Shown: in pieces, positions 33,301 to 41,600 of the stretch
How positions within the stretch are numbered: the stretch's first letter is position 1
How the letters are laid out: every line of letters begins with the position of its first letter
Source: Nipponacmea schrenckii
Lineage: Eukaryota; Mollusca; Gastropoda; Lottiidae
NCBI GenBank assembly: GCA_030562195.1
Contig: CM060202.1
Coordinates: 1,922,001 to 1,986,000 of the forward strand
Length of the DNA: 64,000 nt
Reading direction: 5' to 3'
Program-made: the position numbers and the translations under genes
The notes under the pieces: generated by a model
What the model was told of the DNA's origin: nothing
Database searches by the model: none
The model's input: the letters and a program-made list of their open reading frames with translations, nothing else

Positions 33301-36300
33301 TTGGACTATAACAAACACTCACAACAAGTTTCGTCAAAAACCAATAAGAACCCAGCTATCTATCTTGTCAAGAAGGATTCAAGAACAAGGGCAATAACTC
33401 ATAGAAAATACTTTCTATTGCCCTGATTTTTAAAAGGGTTCATCCTTGGGTGATTACAAAGACTCACGCCAAGTTTCGTTGTGGTTGGACAGACCGAAAG
33501 ACAGACAGGGCGATTACAATATACGCCCATACTTATGTGTGGGCGTATAAAAATGACGATTTCTGCCTTTGGTCTATTTCCAATTCTTTTAATGACTGTA
33601 TTTAGACCCAATCAAAATATGGCATGTTGTTTAACTATCCGTATAATAAATTGTGAACTGGCTTACCTACACACAAACCAAATACTGCTACATAGACACA
33701 TAGAGTGATGTATGTATCACAGAAAGGACATAATAATGTTGAAACACCACATAATAACATAGAAATATTGTTTATCAGTAAACTTCTTCCTTTCGTGAAG
33801 TCTGCTAAAACACCAGCTAAAATTCTACCGATTGTATTGGTTATACCTAAATATAAAAGATAGCTTGCCAGACATGGTAATATACGGCCACTGGCAGCAT
33901 GAAATTTGAAAAATAAATTGGACAATAAATCAAAACATTTATTGAAAAGTCTTTTCAACTCCAATGCAAAATCCATGGAGTATTACTTTCTATTGCATCT
34001 ACAATAAAATTAATTAAAAAACCGTCCATTTAAAAATATCGTAAAAATCAAAACTTCTTATCTACCATCTTATCATTTTATTAAAAATTATCGTTTCTAG
34101 TTCATTCAAAATAAAATTTTGACGCGATTTTACTAAGTCAAGGTGAATAACTCAAAAACTGTTCATTAACAAATCGTCAATGTCGAACTTGATCGCCATC
34201 AATTCAAATTCCCACACCAAATTTCATTACATTCCATTGAAAATTGTAACTTCTTTTATGTCTACAACAAATATAGAGGCAGGGGCGATAACTTAAAAAC
34301 CTTTCATCGAAAAATCATCACATTTTCATGTGGGCGTATAAAAAATAGCATTGGATCATATATATTCAAAATCACAGGGTTTCGTCATTGAACGAAATGG
34401 ACGCGAAGAACTTAAAATCTTTGTTTCTCAGTCAGTGAAATTTGTAAACAAGTGAAAAATACATAATTTCACTATACATTCTTTACGGATCATCATTCAA
34501 ATATAGTGCTTGTATAGATAGCTAGGGTGTAATAACTCTTATCAGTTTTTTGCGAGCGATCAAACTAAAGTTAACCTTGCTGGAAAGTAGTGAAAATGTG
34601 TCAAAAAGACGGTACCTTTTGACCAACAAAAAATGAAAGACAAATGTCATAAATACAAGCATAAAATTGAACACTTATAAAAGAAAGAGTGCACGTCTTT
34701 TGATACGCACATCCCTGTGAGTCAAATTCCAAAAAATCTAAATGAACAATGACTATTTCTAAAATCAAAAGCTGATTATCGAAAAATCGTCCAAATCGAA
34801 CTTGACCTCCGTCTTATCAAATTCATTGAAAATTGTAGCTTCTATTGTGTCTACAACAAATATAGAGGCAAGGGCATAACTAAAAAACCGTTTATCGAAA
34901 AATCGCCCAAATGAGACTTGACCGCCGTCTTATGTATACCAATGCCCATACCAAGTTTTATTAAAATCCATAGAAAATTGTAGCTTCTATAGTGTCTACA
35001 ACAAATGTTGATGGACCGACGAACCAACAGGGGCGACGAAATATACGTCCACATATACGTGTAGGCGTTAAAAATGCACTGCTCAGCATCAGTTTTTTTT
35101 TAGAAAGATCCCCATTCTAGTATGGCCGATAGTTACGGAAGCGTATAAGGGCAATTCAATATTTTTCTTTTTTAAATTTCAAGTTAGTAGTATCATACTA
35201 TACCCACCCAATACATCATACCATACCCACCCATTACAACATACCATATTTACCCATTACAACTAGCATACTTCCCATCATAACATACCCACCCATTCCA
35301 TCTAGCATACCTCCCATCACACCATACCTACCCTATTTCAACTGGCCTATCATATAATCTACCAATTCATCTAACCATATCTCCCATCACACCATACCCA
35401 CCCATTCCATCTAGCATACCTCCCAATCATACCATACCCACCCATTCCAACTGGCCTATCATACAACCTACCAATTCTGATGTCTGACCATTTCTCATAT
35501 TCTTGGTTAAAATATTGATAAACAAGGCTTAAAGACAACTTACCTATTATTGAAAGGAGGAATGCAGCTTTTTGTGGAGCTATGTTCAAGCCGACTGCTT
35601 TATCGGCGATATAAACGAATGGAACGTAGAATCCTATCATCGAAAGGATATTACCAAAGCATATGAACAGGAAAGGCACATTCTTCAGAATAGAGAAATT
35701 TAACATTTGTTCTAAAGCATCTCTGGCTGAATCCGGAATACATTTACAAGTAATAAAATGGTATGCCTCTTCATCAAGCATGTCACCTGGAACACTCGTC
35801 ACACTCTTAATGTATGTTTTCATGTCCTGTTGAGAGCGGTACTGTGGTATTTGCATGATACTTCCACTATAAAAGAGATCTTTTCTATACATAGGACGAG
35901 CCAATTCGTCTTTTAATTTATGGATATTAGCATCTGATATAAATGTTCGATTAGCATTTGGTAATCCTAAGGCATTTCTGTGTACTTTATCTTCCATGTT
36001 AACACAGGGTACGTGTACTAATTGTTCCCTTTCTGTTTTATCATTGTCGACAGGTAACTCTTCAAAACCCGCACTACTAGTTTGATCTACCCTGGTAATG
36101 ACAATGTTGGGCACTGAAGAATAAGCCACACCAGACACATCTTTTTTCTTTTCTACCGATTGGAAAAATGCCTTCAACCGTTCTTCTTTAGAGGACGTTC
36201 CGTTTTCTACAACTTTTGGTTGACGTGCTTTACCCCCAGGTTTTAAAGGACGCATTAGTGCACCACAAACTACCCCATTTAATACAATACCAGCAAGAAT

Positions 36301-38222
36301 CAGTAAAGCATTTTTCCAGTCATAGATATCTAATAAGTATTTAGATAAAGGTGCAAATACGAAAGTCCCAACACCAGAACCACAAACAGCTATGCCTGTT
36401 GCCATTGCTCTTCTTCTATCAAAATAAAAACCAACACTAACGATAGCTGGTAAATACATCATACCAAAGCCGAACCCTACAAAATGAATGATAAAATAGG
36501 GGTAGTATCGTTATTTCATAAATACACTCATTGGTGATGGAATCTCATCTATGGAATCCGGAAAGGACAGAGTTAAATCAAACATAAACAAACCCACCCA
36601 ACTTGACTTGGCGTATTGTTCACGTTATTATTGAAATATTGCACAACGTCAGTGGTTTTGGTACGTGATTTATTATCTGTTTAGAGATTGAGAAGATAAG
36701 TTCAGCATCCTGCTAGTTGCCACCGTGTAACAATCCGAGCAGCCAGTGGAGTTAATTATTGGCCTACTTAAACTTTAGTCTGCAATAGTCTCCTTTATGG
36801 TTACTTTTAGGTCCAAATTATCTAAATTGACAAAATACATTCGCCAAGTCTAAACGTCATAATTGGTTATCACAAGTTCGTTTTTTTTTTTTCTTTTTAT
36901 GCAATGCAAACTTGGACTTTACCCATTTTGAGTATGTGCACTCGAGATCGAGAGATGTCCACTAATAACAGGGTCGAAAACGGGAAACTATTCTAGCGAG
37001 TAAGCCAATTTTGATGTGACAACCGTCAACAGTTTGGGAATATGAGATAATGTAAGACACTGGCTGTTCGCTAAAATTTTAACAAAACTTTTCAATAACA
37101 TAACATCTCTCATAACAAGTATATGTCTTTTATATACATTAATGGGAATTGTGCAGATTTTTGAAAATGTAATGCGCTCCTTCTCGGAAACCTTAATAAA
37201 AATAATATGGAGATTTATAAAGCGCTAGTATCCACATCTCTGAGGGGTATTTTCAAAACGCGTTGTATACATCATTCAATGATCCAATGATATCTATGAC
37301 TGATATATAAGTGACAATTAGAAATTGAAAATCAGTCACTTACCACCAAGTAAACCGTAAGTGACAAGTAACATATCGACTGATGGTGATAATGTTGCTA
37401 ATAGGAAAGCTGCGCCTGATATAATACTGCCAACAATTGTTACAGGACGACAACCAAATCTATTAGTTAATGCACTGACAATTGGACCTGAAAAGCAACA
37501 TGCTTCATGTAATATTTTTTTTATTTAAAACAACAATACAGCATTGTCTGTCAGATTAATGGAAATTCAAATCAAAATTGGTACATCTGACTTTTTAATG
37601 ATATCAGATTAATCATAATTCATTTACATATTCGAAAATTGGAGTACAAATTTGCATTCATTGCAATGCCATATCTATTAACGATGATGATGATGATAAT
37701 TCAAAGACTATGACATTTGCGTACGTGGATGCAATACCAGAAAGAGATCAACAGGTGTTCTAGAATCATGAAAAGAGTCAGAGGTTTATCCTATGATTAG
37801 TAAAAGAAGCGGCCTTGGGACAGTTATTGGTCCACTGTCATGATGTAAATGTAAATTACCAAATAAACATCATTATATTTGTGAATCTTTCGAAAGGTCT
37901 TGTCTTATCAGACAAGATAACTCGGCCTAGTACAGACAAAATAAAATTCAATCAAATTAAACTCACCTGCACACAAATACATTCCAGCTTGTAATGATCC
38001 AACTAATGATATTTTACTTTTAGATTCATCAAAGGCTTGTGTAAATTCAAGCAAAAATATACCAAATGTGTAGCAGATACCATCCACAATAAAATTACTA
38101 ACAAATGACGCTAGGACAATCACCCACCCCCATCCACCATCCGGTGGGGTAGGTATAAAAGTAGATATATCATAGTCATTACCAATATCCTCAACTGCGG
38201 GTCTTTGCTTCGATTTACCCAT
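27246..38222 (-). CDS. Monocarboxylate-transporter-like protein (SLC16 family), six coding exons
   Basis: Major facilitator predicted to sit in the plasma membrane. Exons: 38222-37967, 37487-37344, 36476-35544, 33846-33667, 28121-27996, 27397-27246. They total 1791 nt, 596 residues plus TAA. All five introns are GT-AG and phase 1, each splitting a Gly codon. The family signature PPDGGWGW is at residues 26-33. The second signature ([20 protein letters not shown]) is in exon 3. A long cytoplasmic loop (about 209-399) separates the two six-helix halves and contains the subfamily motif [11 protein letters not shown]. The TM8 Arg is present (R452), but the Asp four residues earlier in MCT1-4 is Asn (N448), and the TM1 Lys of MCT1 (in FPKS) is replaced within YTFGIFL. 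It therefore resembles the MCT9/12/14-like group more than proton-lactate symporters, and the substrate is unknown. A possible 3' splice site at 38271 suggests a further 5' non-coding exon. Confidence 0.93.
27996..28121 (-). CDS. SLC16-like exon 5 (residues 505-547)
   Basis: 126 bp. Acceptor ATTTTCCAG|GT, donor GCAG|GTAAGA. Encodes [20 protein letters not shown] and [14 protein letters not shown], a strongly conserved SLC16 block around TM10-TM11. Confidence 0.94.
28141..28481 (-). repeat. R element (minus), 3' hairpin and one-plus internal unit, in intron 5
   Basis: The 3' end hairpin is TATACGTCC...GGACGTATA at 28144-28173, then GACGGAACGACAG-type sequence, then internal units on the minus strand. 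It breaks at 28481, exactly where the tandem tRNA-derived array begins. It lies in the intron between exons 4 and 5. Confidence 0.8.
28482..30346 (-). repeat. Tandem array of seven tRNA-derived SINE-like units (284 bp) in an SLC16 intron
   Basis: Head-to-tail repeat read on the minus strand. Unit heads begin at 30346, 30062, 29778, 29494, 29212, 28928 and 28644. Spacings are 284, 284, 284, 282, 284 and 284, and the last unit is cut after about 163 bp. Copies are nearly identical. Each head has an A-box-like TGGCTCAGTGG (28624-28634 in the last unit) and a perfect B box GGTTCGAATCC (28570-28580). Each unit ends with CCACTTTTTTA, a T6 run fitting Pol III termination; one unit (the one ending at 29213) has only T4. 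An AACTAC/GTAGTT hairpin lies in each body. The acceptor stem does not close, so this is a tRNA-derived SINE, not tRNA genes. Confidence 0.92.
30443..30924 (+). repeat. R element, 5' end and internal units (left half, split by Penelope copy)
   Basis: Starts with GATAGCTTGCC and CCCACTGGCAG, then units with AAGGGCAATAACTC and ACCAAGTT. It stops at about 30924 in an ACACCAAGTTT phrase. The rest of the element (TTGTAGCTTCCATTGTGTCT...) resumes at 32851, so the Penelope copy sits inside it, with about 20 bp lost. Confidence 0.8.
30925..32850 (+). pseudogene. Penelope-like element family B, near-complete RT and GIY-YIG copy
   Basis: Frames in order: [20 protein letters not shown] (about 31040), then [15 protein letters not shown] and [10 protein letters not shown] (31350-31440), [12 protein letters not shown] (about 31578), [20 protein letters not shown] (about 31760), catalytic [11 protein letters not shown] (about 31870-31902), and SIDFLDTTV. 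The endonuclease end is the 32315-32755 frame, with [20 protein letters not shown] (CXXC and YIG of a GIY-YIG fold). Penelope-like elements encode exactly this RT plus GIY-YIG pair and move by target-primed reverse transcription. Stops and frameshifts at about 31100, 31488, 31700 and 32045 break it. The tail runs to 32850. Its 5' end lacks the usual N-terminal part. Confidence 0.88.
32851..32955 (+). repeat. R element 3' end (right half)
   Basis: GTGTCTACAACAAACCG, then GACGACAATATACGTCC and the terminal hairpin ending GCGGGCGTATAAAAAT at 32945. It completes the element that begins at 30443. Confidence 0.8.
32956..33550 (+). repeat. R element copy in intron 4, adjacent to the previous one
   Basis: A shortened 5' end (TATATACGCCCACTGTCAG) is followed by units with ATCCTTGGGTGA and GTTTCATC, then ACAGACCGAAAGACAGACAGG and the hairpin ATACGCCCA...TGGGCGTAT (33521-33548). 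Confidence 0.8.
33667..33846 (-). CDS. SLC16-like exon 4 (residues 445-505)
   Basis: 180 bp. Acceptor TTTTATATTTAG|GT, donor GTAG|GTAAGC. Encodes [20 protein letters not shown] with the conserved TM8 Arg, then TM9-TM10. A repeat element starts only 12 bp upstream of the acceptor boundary. Confidence 0.94.
33859..34345 (+). repeat. R element abutting SLC16 exon 4
   Basis: A near-complete copy of about 487 bp, from GATAGCTTGCC to GTGGGCGTATAAAAAA. It lies upstream of exon 4 in transcript order, only 12 bp from the exon. Confidence 0.85.
34346..34759. other. Intron 3 unique sequence
   Basis: AT-rich, no coding frame or recognised repeat. Confidence 0.5.
34760..35075 (+). repeat. R element fragment (3' half) in intron 3
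   Basis: Two internal units with TCGAACTTGACC and ACCAAGTTTTATTAAAATC, then GATGGACCGACGAACC and a decayed hairpin (ATACGTCCACATATACGTGT). Confidence 0.8.
35195..35470 (+). repeat. CCCACCCATT minisatellite in intron 3
   Basis: Degenerate units built of CATACCCACCCATTCCA, TCTAGCATACCTCCCATCA and ACTGGCCTATCATA, repeated about five to six times. The tract ends about 75 bp from the exon 3 donor. Confidence 0.85.
35544..36476 (-). CDS. SLC16-like exon 3 (residues 134-445)
   Basis: The largest exon (933 bp). Acceptor TTTTGTAG|GG, donor ATAATAG|GTAAGT. Begins with the Gly-rich [11 protein letters not shown], covers TM5-TM6, the whole central loop and TM7 ([19 protein letters not shown]). The open frame continuing past 35544 into the intron is not coding. 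Confidence 0.95.
36477..37343. other. SLC16 intron 2
   Basis: No repeat shared with the rest of the window, and no coding frame. T-rich tract at about 36880-36900. Confidence 0.6.
37344..37487 (-). CDS. SLC16-like exon 2 (residues 86-134)
   Basis: 144 bp with no start codon of its own. Acceptor TTTTCAG|GT, donor GGTG|GTAAGT. Encodes [20 protein letters not shown] and [10 protein letters not shown], the TM3-TM4 region with the A-motif-like RFGCRPV turn. Confidence 0.93.
37967..38222 (-). CDS. SLC16-like exon 1 (residues 1-86)
   Basis: Starts at ATG 38222. An in-frame TAA 5' of it, ending an upstream ATG frame at 38267, confirms the start. Encodes the cytoplasmic N-terminus, PPDGGWGW and TM1-TM2. 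Donor CAG|GTGAGT. Residues 1-25 are hydrophilic ([17 protein letters not shown]). Confidence 0.93.
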
Positions 38223-38270
38223 ATCTTAAACTTTTACTTAATTGTTGTCCCAAGTTTCATGTACCATCAC
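38223..38270 (-). promoter_or_regulatory. 5' UTR segment with two short upstream ORFs
   Basis: On the minus strand TTACAG|GTG at 38271/38270 looks like a 3' splice site. The 48 bases down to the start codon hold two upstream ATGs, at 38267 (9 codons, then TAA) and 38260 (8 codons, then TAA). Upstream ORFs of this kind often lower translation of the main frame (general knowledge). Neither use of the acceptor nor the effect can be seen here. Confidence 0.4.
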
Positions 38271-38720
38271 CTGTAACAATATTGCAAGCTTATGTTACTA
38301 CTTTCTCCTGTAAAACGTCATAACTTGATCATGTTGGAGATTAATTTTTCTACCAAATAATGTAAGTTTTTCATGATTTGTAGCCCTTGAATTTCTAAGT
38401 TTTAACAACTGTAATATATACATGTACTTATAGTAACAAGGTTAAGAAGGTTGGTATAAATATCAGTTTATCAGTTGTCAGAACAAGATAACACTAGATA
38501 ATTTATATAATGCTATACCAGCGTTTTTGTTCAAGGGATACATTCAACTATTCATCATTGAACATTCATAGTTATAAAGTAACAGAATTCCTTAAAATCT
38601 AGAAAACTCACAAAACTACGTCATTTTTTAAAAACGCTTCATCAATTATTTAAGCGTTTTTTTTTTTAAAAATAAAATGCATCTTTATGGGTCTTTAAAT
38701 GGCATTTAGTAAAGGCGTTT
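38271..38720. other. Upstream flank of the SLC16-like gene
   Basis: AT-rich. It should hold a promoter or a non-coding first exon, but I cannot locate either with confidence. Confidence 0.4.
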
Positions 38721-38823
38721 GATAAACTAAACAAATTCTTATGGAATACAATTACTAACTTTATTTAAGCGACGTTTCAACCAGCGTTCTCTGGTCTTTA
38801 TCAAGCAATGAGTAAAATGAAAG
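38721..38823 (-). repeat. Penelope family A tail with hammerhead-like relic (inverted copy at 46825-46925)
   Basis: On the minus strand it reads GCTTGATAAAGACCAGAGAA then CGCTGGTTGAAACGTCGC. The same 100 bases occur in plus orientation at 46825-46925. It lies just 3' of the minus-strand Penelope endonuclease frame, so it belongs to that element's tail. A stem GACCAG/CTGGT(C/T) between TTGATAAA and GAAACGTC matches the layout of the hammerhead ribozyme core known from Penelope-like elements. The core differs from CTGATGA at two positions. Confidence 0.7.
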
Positions 38824-38931
38824 GTTAACAAGAATATATATAAATAAAGACAAAACAATTTAACAAAACAATGGATTAAAACAATTAAGGATAAAACATT
38901 TAAGGATTAAACAATTAATGGCTTCTGCTTA

Positions 38932-39620
38932 ACGAATTAGGTGATCATAGGCTCTAGGTATGAATACTCCTGGATCTTTGTTGATGGATGGACTGTGTGT
39001 TTTAATTTGAATGGCTTCCATGATTTTCCTTTCTTTCTTGTTGGTTTTGTTGACTGCTAAGGTAATGGTGTCATCCCAATTTATTTTGTGGCCTGTAGCT
39101 TTGATGTGGTCTTGTATGGCGGATTGGTTGTTGGCTGCCTTGGACTGATGTTCCTTTATTCTTTTCATCAATGGTCGTTTTGTTTCTCCAATATAACAGC
39201 CTCCGCAAGTACAAAAAACTTGGTATACGCACCCTTTGGGATCAATTTTATTGGTTGGTTGTAATTTACCATTAGCATGTGTGATGTCCTATAGGGTTCT
39301 TTGGCCAGTAAAGACGGTTTCAATTCCAGCTTCCTTCAAGAGTCTTTTGATTTTATAAGAAGGGTTTCCATTGAATGGTATGCTTACTCTTATGGGTGGG
39401 GGTTCTGGTTTGACTGTGGGCTTGACTGCTTTGGGTTTCATGGCTTTATCTATTGTTTGGTTGACGAGTTGTTCAGGATATTGGTTTAGGTTGATGAATA
39501 CATGTTTGAGATGGTCTATTTCATTCTGTAGCTTTTCTTGACTGCAAATGTTAATGGCACGTTTGGTGAGAGTGGTGATGATTCCTTTTTTCGTTGAACG
39601 TTCATAATTAGTTTGACACC
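38932..39620 (-). pseudogene. Penelope-like element family A, C-terminal RT linker and GIY-YIG endonuclease
   Basis: Minus-strand frame from about 39600: EQLVNQTIDKAMKPK, a Pro-rich linker, FNGNPSYKIKRLLKEAGI, an in-frame TAG near 39290, then NGKLQPTNKIDPKGCVYQVF and CTCGGCYIGETKRPLMKRIK (about 39235-39165). It finishes with the open frame 39171-38932 (NKTNKKERKIMEAIQIKTHS, PRAYDHLIR). The VYQVFC...CYIGET core is GIY-YIG, the nuclease that nicks target DNA for Penelope-like elements. The RT proper is absent. This family is distinct in sequence from B and C. Part of it (from 39061 rightward) is duplicated at 41597-42265. Confidence 0.82.
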
Positions 39621-39729
39621 CTTAGTGTGAAGACCTAATTAGCAGCTCTCTACCTTCCTCGGATTGAAGAAATTGGATTAGCGGATTACTGTCAAGTATC
39701 ACTCAATTATCATTCAATTAACTCCTGAC
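39061..39729. repeat. Duplicated segment A (first copy)
   Basis: 669 bp, apparently identical to 41597-42265 (offset 2536). It contains the GIY-YIG part of Penelope family A plus 110 bp of flank before the LINE. Confidence 0.93.
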
Positions 39730-39912
39730 ACCTGCCACTTAATTACTGTGAGTTCGTTCCTTTATTACTTTTCTTTCATCTAACCTTTGGGCGGCCGATA
39801 ATTACTTGGCGGAGTAATTTAAGCTGTCCTACCCGAAAAGCTTTCACAGGTTTCGTTTCGTTGTTCTCTCTCTTTCTCATTTTTCTATCACCTTTTTGTT
39901 TCAAATTCTGTT

Positions 39913-41271
39913 GTGGTTATAATGGCACAATCCACCAGTGTTAGTTATGCCGATATGGCCAGCCGGCCTGCTGCTACTACACCTGTCAAGGTTAGTCAGC
40001 CGGAATGGACCAACGTCGTCATAGCGAAACCTTGCGGGGGCAAATCGTTTCGCAACACGAAATTGAGGGCAATTGAGGACTTTATCCGGAAAGAGTGGAA
40101 AGTCACTTCTCTTCCGGAGGTTAAAGTCCTCGCCAATGGTAACGTGAGGCTAAACTTTGAGCACCTGGCAGATGCGGTCTACGCTACCAATCAGACCGCT
40201 CTGTGTGGATTGAAGGTGGACTCTGCCTTGTCCACCTTCAACCAAACCGAACGGGTCGTCATCTATGGCGTCCCAACAGAATACACCGAGGGTGAGTTGC
40301 TGGAGGAACTAAAACTCCACGGCCACGCTGTAGAGGGACTTTACCTCTACAAACCTCGTGAGGGCAAGTCCGTTAGGACTGTCCAATTAACTTTTGCCAA
40401 AGGGAAGGTACCTAATAGTCCTCTTCCCCTTTTATATTCCAGGTACCAGCTCCACCCCTACATCCCTAAAGTCAGAAGATGCCAGAAATGCCAGAAGTTG
40501 GGACATCTGGAGAAGTTTTGTCGCAGCAAGGTGTGCTGCGAAAAATGTGGAGAAGGGCATGCTACCAAGACGTGCAAATCAAAGAAGGTCAGGTGTGTCA
40601 ATTGTCGGAGTGATAACCACTCTAGCAATTCCGCACAATGTCCGTCTTTTTTGTCACGTCGTGCGGAGATCCGCATTCAACACACCTTCAAGGTATCACC
40701 CCAGGAGGCGCGCCAACATGTCTCGGCCAACACGGTGCCTACTGCTCCCAAGCCCGTGGTTGAACGTCCAAAACCCACCCCTCCCCAAACTCCGAATTTC
40801 GTTCCGGAATTCGGAGACTCTAATACATTTGTCAGTTTCTGTTCCAGGTTAGTGTCGGTGACTATTACAGCCTGCAAACACACTGGAGACCTCAACCCCC
40901 AGCACATAGTGGATGCAGTGGCAGCATTATGTAAAGAATTTGTGCCAAACCTCAAACCAAAGAAGGGAAGCGACAACCAACCGAAGAGGAAGAGATCCAG
41001 TACGGATGCTCCGAAAACTGACGAGGAGGGCAAATTGGTGGAGACGCCTCGCAAGATGAAAGTGATCTCCTCAAATAATCAGTCTCGCCAGTCTAGGAGT
41101 ACCGTTAAAACCCCTAGGTCCAGACCCGTCATTGAGCGTTCTAGAAGCATTTCGCTGGCTAAACCACTGTCCAGTGGTTCTAGAGGCACTTCGCTTACCA
41201 GAACATTGCACACTCCCTCAGTGACGGACATGGATGTGGAGGTTTTCATGACACCCCAAACCCCCTGTTAA
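39913..41271 (+). CDS. LINE ORF1 (gag-like) with three zinc knuckles
   Basis: 452 codons from ATG 39913; the second in-frame ATG at 39922 (MAQSTSVSYADM) is an equally good start. Residues about 30-160 hold an RNA-binding-like region (VVIYGVPTEYTEGELLEELK). Three Cys-His knuckles follow: C190-C193-H198-C203, C209-C212-H216-C221, C228-C231-H236-C243, the pattern of Jockey and I-type ORF1 proteins. The C-terminus is basic and Ser/Thr/Pro-rich (SRSTVKTPRSRPVIERSRSI). The product should coat the element RNA. The frame is intact. Its last 84 codons recur identically at 42265-42514. Confidence 0.88.
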   Translation: MVIMAQSTSVSYADMASRPAATTPVKVSQPEWTNVVIAKPCGGKSFRNTKLRAIEDFIRKEWKVTSLPEVKVLANGNVRLNFEHLADAVYATNQTALCGLKVDSALSTFNQTERVVIYGVPTEYTEGELLEELKLHGHAVEGLYLYKPREGKSVRTVQLTFAKGKVPNSPLPLLYSRYQLHPYIPKVRRCQKCQKLGHLEKFCRSKVCCEKCGEGHATKTCKSKKVRCVNCRSDNHSSNSAQCPSFLSRRAEIRIQHTFKVSPQEARQHVSANTVPTAPKPVVERPKPTPPQTPNFVPEFGDSNTFVSFCSRLVSVTITACKHTGDLNPQHIVDAVAALCKEFVPNLKPKKGSDNQPKRKRSSTDAPKTDEEGKLVETPRKMKVISSNNQSRQSRSTVKTPRSRPVIERSRSISLAKPLSSGSRGTSLTRTLHTPSVTDMDVEVFMTPQTPC

Positions 41272-41600
41272 ACTTATTTTTTCATAAAGTCACTAATCTT
41301 TTTTTATTCAATTTCAGGTTTATACAGCTCAACATAAATGGATTGACAGCTTGCTCACGCAAGTCTGAACTAGAGAAGATACTACAGGAGAAGCAGTATG
41401 ATGCCGTCTTCCTACAAGAGTCAAAGATTGGTTCAAAGAATAAAGACCCCGTCATAAGTGGTTATACTCTCATCAGACAGGACAGACCCAATGCTCTCAA
41501 CCATCGAAGTGGTGGGGGTCTGGCCATCTACGTCAAGAATGGTGTAACATACTATGAAGTACCTCTGAAAACCATCGCTCCTCTGGAGGCTCAGGCGGTA
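41018..41600. repeat. Duplicated segment B (first copy): ORF1 end and ORF2 start
   Basis: 583 bp, apparently identical to 42261-42843 (offset 1243). Ends in mid-ORF2 at GGCGGTA, where segment A' begins. The four bases GGTA are shared between the two segments at the junction. Confidence 0.93.
41343..41597 (+). pseudogene. Truncated LINE ORF2 start (first copy)
   Basis: The first 85 codons of the endonuclease domain (TACSRKSELEKILQEKQYDA, VFLQES with the catalytic Glu). It then runs into the duplicated Penelope fragment and stops at 41684. The same start is repeated at 42586, where it continues normally. Confidence 0.9.

Noticed and set aside
38929..39171. Small host gene on the minus strand
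   Set aside because: It continues upstream into a GIY-YIG core (CVYQVFC, CYIGET), so it is the end of a Penelope-like element.
39301..39489. Plus-strand frame MASKDGFNSSFLQ (also at 41837)
   Set aside because: Antisense shadow of the Penelope family A linker; repeated only because the segment is duplicated.
40405..40443. Mini-intron in LINE ORF1 (AG|GTACCTAAT ... TTCCAG|GTACC)
   Set aside because: The intervening residues are colinear with what related ORF1 proteins have before the first zinc knuckle, and 36 nt is too short for an animal intron.
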